NCBI GenBank assembly: GCA_017514235.1
Contig: JAFWKK010000043.1
Coordinates: forward strand, 1-37,443
Direction: 5' to 3'
From: Kiritimatiellia bacterium
GTDB lineage: Bacteria; Verrucomicrobiota; Kiritimatiellia; RFP12; UBA1067
DNA: 37,443 nt
The notes below the pieces were generated by a model. That model made no database searches. It worked only from the letters and a program-made list of their open reading frames with translations, and was not told where the DNA came from. Shown here piece by piece: positions 31,384 through 37,443 of this stretch. The position numbers and the translations under genes are program-made. The first letter of the stretch is position 1. Each line of letters begins with the position of its first letter.

Positions 31384-33661
31384 GGCCCTTGACGCAATCA
31401 GGGCCGGCAGGTTCTATCCGTGTCTTGTGCGCGAGGGCGACGGCTGGCACGCGCGATGGCGCGCCGCCGGCTCCGCCGACAGCGACTGGGTGGACGAATA
31501 CGTGCGTACAGCCGCCGTGACGCCGCTAACCGAAGACGCGGAGGACCAGAGGCACGAGACGCTTCACGATGCATGGATCGCAGCCTTGAGGTCCCGTACC
31601 GGACTCGTAGCATGGGACGACGCGGAATGCGCCGCTTTCGCCCTCGAACTGGAGGCATGGAGCGGATGCGCAAAAGACGACGAAGAGGCACGCCGCCGCA
31701 TCGTCTTCACGTTCCAGGCGTCTCCCGACGGACTTTCGCTCGCGTGCGGCGTTCCGGCCGGCCGACGCGGGCTCAGGGCGCTGGGGCAGGCGACCTACGT
31801 ATGGGGACCGCTGCGGGAGATGCGCACCGACGGACACGGCTCGCTTCGGCTAGACCTTTCGCAGTCCGAAGCCGAGGACTTCTTCAGATGCGGAGCGCGC
31901 GACCTTCGCGATGCCGGCTACGCGGTCGAAGGCGCGGACATCGCCGCAACAGTCGACGCAAAAGCGGATGTCGGGGAAGATGATGGCACGACCGCTGCGG
32001 CCAAGCCGAAGATAAGGCTCACGGTGCGCGTCGCCGGCGAGCCCGTCACGGCGGACGAGATACGCTTCCTGCTCGACCAGGGCTCGTCGCTGGTGTTCTT
32101 CCGCGACCGATGGATACGCGTCGACCGCGGCATACTGCGTGAGGCGCTTCGTGCGCTGGAAAAGGGAACCGGCAAGAAGCAGGACGCCATGCACTTCGCT
32201 CTCGGCCTCGGCCACGTCGGCGGGCTGGAGATTTCCGAAGCCCATGCGCACGGCGGACTGCGAGGCCTCCTAGCCGACCTGCGCAGGCGAAGCACAGCCG
32301 CGCGGCCGGACGGCAAGGCCGGGACGGCGACGGACGCAATACCAGGCTTCAAGGGCGAGCTGCGCGACTACCAGCGACGCGGAGTGGAGTGGCTCCGCTT
32401 CCTGACCGGACACGGCTTCGGGGCGCTGCTTGCGGACGACATGGGCCTTGGCAAGACGGTGCAGACGATAGCCTGGCTGCTCGCTGACGAACGGCGCGGC
32501 CCCGCACTCGTCGTAGCGCCACTCACGCTGCTTGCCAACTGGCGACATGAGTTCGCCAGGTTCGCGCCTTCACTCAAGGTCTACCTGCATCACGGCGACA
32601 GCCGCCATATCGCCAGCGGCTTCCGCCGCGCGGTGGAAGAGGCGGACGTCACGCTCACAAGCTACACGCTTCTCGTAAAGGACTACACGTCGTTCTCGGA
32701 AATCGAGTGGGACGCCCTCGCCATCGACGAGGCCCAGTCGGTGAAGAACCCAGACACCCAGACCGCTCGTGCAGTTCGCGCTCTCACGCCGCCACGGCGC
32801 GTGGCTATCACCGGAACGCCGATCGAGAACTCCGCCGAGGACATCTGGTCGATAGAGGAGTTCCTAAACCCAGGAATGCTCGGCGAGCGCAAGGCCTTCA
32901 TGGAGCGCTTCGCGCGCCCTATCGCCGCAGACGCCGCCTGCGCTGCGGGACGCCGCCTGCGCCACGCGCTGGAGCCGTTCGTGCTCCGCCGCCTGAAGTC
33001 CGACAGACGCATCGCGGCGGAGCTTGGTCCGAAGCGCGAAATACGCGACTACTGCGAGCTCTCGGCCGAGCAGCGCGCCGAGTACGAGGCGGAGCTGGCC
33101 GACTTCCGCGCGAAGGAGCATGCGCCCGGCGACGTCTTCGCGCTGCTCACGCGCCTGAAGCTTGTCTGCGACGGGGCGGGAAAGGTTGCACGGCTGTGCG
33201 ACCTTCTGGAAGCCATCTTCGAGAACGGCGAATCCGCACTGGTCTTCACGCAGTACGCGAAGGTGGGCGCCTCACTTCAGGCCGCCCTCGCAGAGCGCTT
33301 CGGGCGCAGCTTCCCGTTCCTGCACGGCGGACTATCCGCCGCGGAACGAGAGACCGAGATCGCACGGTTCGCCAGCGGCGGACCGACGGCTTTCATCCTG
33401 TCGCTGAAAGCCGGCGGCTTCGGACTCAACCTGACTAAGGCGACGCACGTGATTCACTTCGACCGCTGGTGGAACCCAGCGGTGGAGAACCAGGCGACGG
33501 ACCGCGCGCACAGGATCGGCCAGCAGAAGACGGTGTTCGTGCACCTCATGATCACCGTCGGCACGCTGGAGGAGCGGGTGGACGAGCTGCTGGCGCGGAA
33601 GGCCCGCGTCGCCGGCGCGGTAATCACCGAGGCGGAATGGCTGGAGGCGGCAGGCGCATGA
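31346..33661 (+). CDS. SNF2-family DEAD/DEAH-box ATPase (bacterial, SNF2-associated N-terminus)
   Basis: 771 residues. The N-terminal half (1-345) holds the bacterial SNF2-associated type of region (RWIRVDRGILREALRALEKG near 255-275). Then GFKGELRDYQRRGVEWLRFL, Walker A DDMGLGKTVQT (about 363-373), LVVAPLTLLANW, Walker B IDEAQ (near 460), ITGTPIENS, and helicase-C motifs up to TDRAHRIGQQ (near 718). Such ATPases move along double-stranded DNA or remodel bound proteins, similar to RapA/HepA. The start at 31346 follows GGAGGAAG and overlaps the zinc-binding gene by 38 bases; the stop overlaps the SWIM gene (ATGA). The whole run looks translationally coupled. A defence or DNA-repair role is possible. 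Confidence 0.95.
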   Translation: MAKGRKLSPRQREALDAIRAGRFYPCLVREGDGWHARWRAAGSADSDWVDEYVRTAAVTPLTEDAEDQRHETLHDAWIAALRSRTGLVAWDDAECAAFALELEAWSGCAKDDEEARRRIVFTFQASPDGLSLACGVPAGRRGLRALGQATYVWGPLREMRTDGHGSLRLDLSQSEAEDFFRCGARDLRDAGYAVEGADIAATVDAKADVGEDDGTTAAAKPKIRLTVRVAGEPVTADEIRFLLDQGSSLVFFRDRWIRVDRGILREALRALEKGTGKKQDAMHFALGLGHVGGLEISEAHAHGGLRGLLADLRRRSTAARPDGKAGTATDAIPGFKGELRDYQRRGVEWLRFLTGHGFGALLADDMGLGKTVQTIAWLLADERRGPALVVAPLTLLANWRHEFARFAPSLKVYLHHGDSRHIASGFRRAVEEADVTLTSYTLLVKDYTSFSEIEWDALAIDEAQSVKNPDTQTARAVRALTPPRRVAITGTPIENSAEDIWSIEEFLNPGMLGERKAFMERFARPIAADAACAAGRRLRHALEPFVLRRLKSDRRIAAELGPKREIRDYCELSAEQRAEYEAELADFRAKEHAPGDVFALLTRLKLVCDGAGKVARLCDLLEAIFENGESALVFTQYAKVGASLQAALAERFGRSFPFLHGGLSAAERETEIARFASGGPTAFILSLKAGGFGLNLTKATHVIHFDRWWNPAVENQATDRAHRIGQQKTVFVHLMITVGTLEERVDELLARKARVAGAVITEAEWLEAAGA

Positions 33662-34245
33662 GCAAGAAGAGATATCCGGTCAGGATACCGCGCTTCGCCG
33701 CCGGAATCCGCGCCCAGGAGTCGCGCACTGGGAGCGGACGCAGCTGGTGGGCGAAAAGGTGGCTCGAATCGATCGAGGCCATGCAGCTCGGCGCACGGCT
33801 CGGGCGCGGACGCAACTACGCGCTCTCGGGACAGGTGGTTTCGCTGCGCATCGAGGGACCGCAAGTCACGGCATCTGTAGTCGGGGCGCGCCCCGAGCCG
33901 TACGAAGTAAGCATAGTCTTTCGCACGCCCGACGACGCGGCGCACGCAAGGATCGTCGGGCGAATGCGCGCGGAGCCGATGCATGTCGCTCGGCTGCTGG
34001 CGGACGACCTGCCGATTGAGGTCGAGGCGATGTTCCGGGAAGAGGGCATGGACCTCTTTCCCGGCGGACGGCTCGCGCCGCGCACATACGACGTGACGAC
34101 CGCCTGCACCTGCCCGGACTACGCCAACCCATGCAAGCACGTGACAGCCGTTCTGCTGATCCTGGGCGAAGAAGTCGCACGCCGGCCCGCGACCCTGCTG
34201 GAGCTGCGTGGCATCACGGTCGAGGAGCTGGCCGATGAAGATTGA
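33658..34245 (+). CDS. SWIM zinc-finger protein, partner of the SNF2 ATPase
   Basis: 195 residues, starting inside the SNF2 stop codon. The N-terminal part (WWAKRWLESIEAMQLGARLGRGRNYALSGQV, 30-60) is the usual lead of bacterial SWIM proteins. The SWIM finger is Cys150, Cys152, Cys159 and His161 (CTCPDYANPCKH), the pattern CxCx6CxH that binds one zinc and contacts DNA or protein. Many bacteria have this gene next to a SNF2 ATPase, so they probably act together. In comparable proteins I recall a 'PFWRG' motif in the C-terminal part; here it is in the next reading frame as a separate gene that overlaps the end by 11 bases. Function unknown. Confidence 0.92.
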   Translation: MSKKRYPVRIPRFAAGIRAQESRTGSGRSWWAKRWLESIEAMQLGARLGRGRNYALSGQVVSLRIEGPQVTASVVGARPEPYEVSIVFRTPDDAAHARIVGRMRAEPMHVARLLADDLPIEVEAMFREEGMDLFPGGRLAPRTYDVTTACTCPDYANPCKHVTAVLLILGEEVARRPATLLELRGITVEELADED

Positions 34246-34417
34246 GACGCCTATACTGCGCCGCCTCGGACCCGTGCCGTTCTGGCGCGGAGAGACGAAA
34301 TGCCTCGACGAGCTGGAGCGAATCTACCGCCGCGCAATTGCGGAAGCCGAGACAGCCCTGGGACCTCAGCGGATCCAGCAGGGAGATATCCAGTTGCCGG
34401 CGGCGCGGAACAGCTGA
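34235..34417 (+). CDS. Small PFWRG-motif protein, likely detached C-terminus of the SWIM protein
   Basis: 60 residues from an ATG 11 bases before the end of the SWIM gene, in the +1 frame relative to it. It contains ILRRLGPVPFWRGETKCLDELERIYRRAIAEAE, the motif I associate with the tail of SWIM partner proteins. The last 18 residues run antisense into the 3' end of the TolB-like gene (overlap 52 bases), so that tail is probably unstructured. No ribosome site is expected given the overlap; translation would be coupled or frameshifted. It could also be an independent small subunit of the SNF2/SWIM assembly. Confidence 0.6.
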   Translation: MKIETPILRRLGPVPFWRGETKCLDELERIYRRAIAEAETALGPQRIQQGDIQLPAARNS

Positions 34418-35529
34418 CGCGGCGCGTCGCCGCCTTCCTTCACGTCCACCGTGTCTATCAGGAACAGCGCACGGTCGCGGTTGGCGACGACATGGCGCCT
34501 GTCGCGGGACCAGCTCGGATGCTCCCAGTTGGCCGGCTCCGTCACGAGCTGTGACGATGCGTCGCCATCGGCCGGGGACATCACCGCCACTTGTGCTCCG
34601 CCGCGCTTCGTGATGTAGGCTATGCGCCCGTCGGGACCCCAGTCGGGGTCGATGTTCTCGCGCCCCTTCGACGTGAGCCGGCGCTTCGCTTTCGTGGCTA
34701 CGTCGATCACGTAGATCTGCGGGTGGCGAGTCTCGTTGGAGACGTATGCGATCTTCTTGCCGTCCGGGCTCCACGTCGGCTGGCCTTCGCTCGCGTTGGA
34801 CGTATTGGTGAGGCGCGTGAAACGGTCTCCCTGAAGCACGTACAGCTCGGGGTTCCCCTGGAACGACAGGATGGCGGCGACGCGCGTGCCGTCCGGAGAG
34901 ACGGCGATGCCGGTCGGGGAGCCCTTGAAGCTCCACTTCGTGTTGCGACGGTTGGATTCCGTATCCATCTCCCATATCTGCGGCGCACCATTCTTGTCGC
35001 TGATGTATAGTATCGTCTTGCCGTCCGCCCGCCAGCGGGGGAATACCGTCATCTTGCCGTCGCTGGTCAGCTGGCGGACGTCCCACCCGTCCGGATACCC
35101 GACGCATATCTCACCCGGCATGGCCTCGCCCTTGCTCTTCGCCTGACCGCGGTTAAGGAACACGATCTTGTCCATTGCGAAACCCTTCTGCTGCGCGTAC
35201 GCCTCGCACATCGCGTCCGACAGTTCGCGAGCCGCCATGCGGGCCGACTTGTCGTCCGCAAAAGCCTTCGTGCAGCTGACTGCCTTGCCGCCGCCGTCGG
35301 CGTGTATCGCGCCCGGAGCGCCGACTACTCTGACAGTGCCCTTCGGCGCAACGATAAATCGGCCTGACAGCTCAAGGTTCTTCTGCAGGCACTGCGCGAA
35401 CGCTCTGTTGGACACGTGTATCTCAACTGCAGTCTTCGCCGCGCCGGTACCCCTTATCCTGACTACGTTGTCCGCCGCCCCTGCAGCCGTCGCAAGCGCC
35501 AGGCAGAACCCGAATGCAATCGCTTTCAT
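34366..35529 (-). CDS. TolB-like periplasmic beta-propeller protein
   Basis: 387 residues with a signal peptide (KAIAFGFCLALATAAGA). The N-terminal domain (about 20-145) resembles the TolB N-terminal fold, with HVSNRAFAQCLQKNLELSGRFIV and MAARELSDAMCEAYAQQKGFAMDKIVFLNR. Then come propeller blades of the WD40-like PD40 type: RQLTSDGKMTVFPRWRADGKTILYISDKNG, IAVSPDGTRVAAIL, EGQPTWSPDGKKIAYVSNETRHPQIYVIDV, RLTSKGRENIDPDWGPDGRIAYI. TolB itself helps outer membrane constriction with TolA/Pal, but no tol or pal gene is in this window. It could also be a solo TolB-like protein. An AGGAGG site precedes the ATG, and a TGGTATAAT box lies about 50 bases upstream. Its 3' end overlaps the small PFWRG gene antisense. 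Confidence 0.85.
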   Translation of the reverse strand: MKAIAFGFCLALATAAGAADNVVRIRGTGAAKTAVEIHVSNRAFAQCLQKNLELSGRFIVAPKGTVRVVGAPGAIHADGGGKAVSCTKAFADDKSARMAARELSDAMCEAYAQQKGFAMDKIVFLNRGQAKSKGEAMPGEICVGYPDGWDVRQLTSDGKMTVFPRWRADGKTILYISDKNGAPQIWEMDTESNRRNTKWSFKGSPTGIAVSPDGTRVAAILSFQGNPELYVLQGDRFTRLTNTSNASEGQPTWSPDGKKIAYVSNETRHPQIYVIDVATKAKRRLTSKGRENIDPDWGPDGRIAYITKRGGAQVAVMSPADGDASSQLVTEPANWEHPSWSRDRRHVVANRDRALFLIDTVDVKEGGDAPRQLFRAAGNWISPCWIR

Positions 35530-35576
35530 TTTTATCCTCCTCTTGTTGTTGCGTGTGTGAAACCTGTTTTTCCTTA

Positions 35577-35585
35577 ATTATACCA
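35577..35585 (-). promoter_or_regulatory. Extended -10 promoter TGGTATAAT for the TolB-like gene
   Basis: Exact TGG-TATAAT on the minus strand, 9 bases past the UPF0210 stop (35594) and about 48 bases before the TolB-like ATG, with AGGAGG as ribosome site. The -35 position has TTCAGG, a poor match. Confidence 0.65.
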
Positions 35586-35593
35586 AAAGACGG

Positions 35594-36958
35594 TCAGTTC
35601 CTGAACGAGTGTATCGGCGCGGGTATGCGTCCCTTGCGGGCGATCATGCGCTCGCACGAGAACTTTGACACCTTCATCACCGGCGCATGGCCTAGGAGTC
35701 CGCCAAAGTTCACGCTGTCGCCGACGCGACGGCCGGCTACGGGAATTATGCGCACTGCAGTCGTCTTCTGGTTTACCATTCCTATCGCCGCCTCGTCGGC
35801 GATGATGCCCGAGATGGTGGCGGCTGACGTGTCGCCGGGGACGGCGATCATGTCCAACCCGACGGAACAGACGCACGTCATCGCCTCTAGCTTCTCGATC
35901 GTGAGCGCCCCTGCGTTCACCGCGTCGATCATTCCCTGGTCTTCGCTCACCGGTATGAACGCGCCGGAAAGTCCGCCGACGTATGAGCTTGCCATTACGC
36001 CGCCCTTCTTCACCTGGTCGTTCAGGAGAGCGAGCGCGGCTGTCGTGCCGGGCGCGCCGGGGTGTTCCAGTCCGATCTCCTTCAGTATGTCGGCAACCGA
36101 GTCTCCGACGGCCGGCGTCGGAGCGAGCGAAAGGTCTATTATGCCAAACGGCACGCCTAGCCGCCGCGACGCCTCCTGTGCGACGAGCTGCCCGACGCGT
36201 GTGATCTTGAACGCGGTTTTCTTGATCGTCTCGCAAAGCGTCTCGAAGTCGGCTCCGCGGCACTCCTTTAGGACGGCATGCACCACGCCGGGTCCGCTGA
36301 CGCCGACATTAATCACGGCATCGCCCTCGGTCACGCCGTGAAACGCGCCGGCCATGAACGGATTGTCGTCCGGCGCGTTGCAGAGCACGACCAGCTTCGC
36401 GCAGCCTATCGAACCGCGGTCCTTCGTCCGCTCCGCCGTCTCCTTCACGATCTCGCCCATGAGGCGGACAGCGTCCATGTCGAGACCGGTCTTGGTTGAA
36501 CCGACGTTGACCGACGAGCATACGCGCCCTGTCGCCGCCATCGCGGCGGGGATGGAGCGGATGAGAAGCTCGTCTGCCGGCGTCATGCCCTTGGAGACGA
36601 CGGCAGAGTAGCCGCCGATGAAGTTGACGCCGAGCGACTTCGCCGCGCGGTCGAGCGTCTTGGCGAGGCGCACGAAGTCCGAGGGACGGCGGCAGCACGC
36701 CGCGCCTACGAGCGACATGGGCGTCACCGCGATCCGCTTGTTCACGATGGGAACGCCGAACTCGCGCCCAATCTCGTCACCCGTCTTCACCAGCCTGCCG
36801 GCGAGGCGCTTCAGCTTGGCAGAGACGTTCTCGCACGTCCGCGAAAGAGAGGCGTCAGCGCAGTCGAGGAGAGAGACGCCCATGGTGATGGTACGGACGT
36901 CGAGATTCTCCTCGAGAATCATCTTGTTCGTCTCGATGACTTCCGAAAGATTTATCAT
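35594..36958 (-). CDS. UPF0210 (DUF711/PFL) family protein
   Basis: 454 residues of the conserved UPF0210 family, unknown activity. Recognisable blocks: [18 protein letters not shown] near 16-33, [79 protein letters not shown], and [23 protein letters not shown]. The fold is related to glycyl-radical-like or PFL proteins by name only; no glycyl-radical motif (RVxG) is seen. It follows the UPF0237 ACT-domain protein by 22 bases, a pairing conserved across bacteria and archaea, implying the two work together. AGGA precedes the ATG. Confidence 0.93.
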   Translation of the reverse strand: MINLSEVIETNKMILEENLDVRTITMGVSLLDCADASLSRTCENVSAKLKRLAGRLVKTGDEIGREFGVPIVNKRIAVTPMSLVGAACCRRPSDFVRLAKTLDRAAKSLGVNFIGGYSAVVSKGMTPADELLIRSIPAAMAATGRVCSSVNVGSTKTGLDMDAVRLMGEIVKETAERTKDRGSIGCAKLVVLCNAPDDNPFMAGAFHGVTEGDAVINVGVSGPGVVHAVLKECRGADFETLCETIKKTAFKITRVGQLVAQEASRRLGVPFGIIDLSLAPTPAVGDSVADILKEIGLEHPGAPGTTAALALLNDQVKKGGVMASSYVGGLSGAFIPVSEDQGMIDAVNAGALTIEKLEAMTCVCSVGLDMIAVPGDTSAATISGIIADEAAIGMVNQKTTAVRIIPVAGRRVGDSVNFGGLLGHAPVMKVSKFSCERMIARKGRIPAPIHSFRN

Positions 36959-36980
36959 GCTTCCTGCAAGCCTCCCAGGA

Positions 36981-37253
36981 CTACACCCTGTGCATCTTCT
37001 CGAATATCTCGGACTTCTGGCAGCGTATCTTCAGCCCCATGCCGAGCCCGAGCTCGCCCAATTCCGCCGCGACATCCTCGAACGGCTTGCGGCAGCGGGA
37101 GCCGTCTACTATCATCATCATGTTGAAGTAGCCGCTGACTACCGTCTGCGAGATGTCGAGTATGTTGATGTTCGCCTTGGCGAGGTACGTGCAGGTCTTT
37201 GCAAGAATGCCCACAGTGTCCTTGCCTACGACTGTAATGATTACCTTCTTCAT
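36981..37253 (-). CDS. UPF0237 ACT-domain protein
   Basis: 90 residues that are essentially one ACT domain: [52 protein letters not shown] domains bind small ligands such as amino acids and regulate a partner. The ATG at 37253 is chosen because the family begins with KKVIITVVG; the longer in-frame N-terminus would overlap a promoter. It leads the UPF0210 gene by 22 bases. There is no HTH or catalytic motif. The predicted promoter leaves a leader of about 4 bases and no clear ribosome site, suggesting a leaderless mRNA. Confidence 0.94.
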   Translation of the reverse strand: MKKVIITVVGKDTVGILAKTCTYLAKANINILDISQTVVSGYFNMMMIVDGSRCRKPFEDVAAELGELGLGMGLKIRCQKSEIFEKMHRV

Positions 37254-37263
37254 GGTTGCTGCT

Positions 37264-37292
37264 ATTATCCTATAAATCTCCGCCGAAGTCAA
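37264..37292 (-). promoter_or_regulatory. Sigma70 promoter of the UPF0237-UPF0210 pair (TTGACT-17-GATAAT)
   Basis: -35 TTGACT (37287-37292) and -10 GATAAT (37264-37269) with a 17-base spacer, the same spacing as at mreB and fabH. The expected RNA start is about 4 bases before the ATG at 37253. Confidence 0.65.
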
Positions 37293-37390
37293 TGTCGGCG
37301 TCGACTGGAATATCCCCACCTTTGGGAAGCGCTACCGAGCTCTTCGAGAGCCTCGCGCGTTTTTGCGGGCTTCGGAGGTTTTTCGGGCAT
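37289..37390 (-). CDS. Possible 33-residue small protein (uncertain)
   Basis: ATG at 37390 and TGA overlapping the -35 box of the ACT gene. The product would be PEKPPKPAKTREALEEL then a basic tail, with a helix-like middle. No ribosome site of note and no recognisable family; it may be chance. The rest of the window's end (37391-37443) contains nothing I can name. Confidence 0.2.
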   Translation of the reverse strand: MPEKPPKPAKTREALEELGSASQRWGYSSRRRH

Positions 37391-37443
37391 GGTTTGCCGC
37401 GATTATGCGCCTCGTCATCCCGTAAGCAGCTCAAACTCCATCT

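Overview
The window is a GC-rich, gene-dense piece of a Gram-negative chromosome. LptD, LpxK, a TonB-dependent receptor and periplasmic signal peptides show an outer membrane. A bacterial SNF2/SWIM gene pair, large secreted proteins with an InlB-type repeat, and the general look of the proteins suggest a PVC-superphylum bacterium, most likely Verrucomicrobiota/Kiritimatiellota. That placement is inference; no rRNA or other marker of taxonomy is present. I found no tRNA, rRNA, CRISPR array, insertion sequence or prophage, and no stretch over 300 bases without a gene. The longest gap is about 270 bases (27893-28163).

Layout. 57-4618 (minus strand): a small secreted protein, a TonB-dependent receptor and comM. 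4778-8108 (plus): a double GT2 glycosyltransferase, plsY and an Mrp-type Fe-S carrier. 8119-10752 (minus): murJ and two small membrane proteins (DUF975, DUF805). 10956-24749 (minus): a long, tightly packed envelope cluster read mreB-mreC-mreD-mrdA-rodA-rng-lptD-lpxK, followed by a Tat-exported GH20-like lipoprotein and a large InlB-repeat secreted protein. 24833-27892 (minus): tadA, a Gfo/Idh/MocA oxidoreductase, gmk, an orphan NarL-type response regulator and a 45-residue rubredoxin-like gene. 28164-30202 (minus): fabH-fabZ-tetR. 30343-34417 (plus): a five-gene run of membrane-anchored ABM protein, zinc-binding unknown protein, SNF2 ATPase, SWIM protein and a 60-residue 'PFWRG' protein. 34366-37253 (minus): a TolB-like propeller protein, then the UPF0237 ACT-domain protein and UPF0210 pair.

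How the genes work together. The central cluster joins the elongasome (MreBCD, PBP2, RodA) with RNase G/E and with LPS production and export (LpxK, LptD); almost every junction overlaps by 1 to 26 bases. MurJ, PlsY and FabH/FabZ nearby add lipid II flipping, phospholipid synthesis and fatty-acid synthesis, so much of the window is about building the envelope.

Most unusual points: (1) a rubredoxin whose second iron-ligand cysteine is arginine, overlapping an orphan response regulator by 4 bases, with a perfect 12-bp inverted repeat around its promoter -35 box; (2) the SNF2/SWIM/PFWRG cluster, where a motif I recall as the C-terminus of SWIM proteins is a separate overlapping gene; (3) a recurring extended -10 box TGGTATAAT in front of unrelated genes, several so close to the start codon that leaderless mRNAs are likely. 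Genes are packed head to tail with ATGA, GTGA or TGATG junctions.
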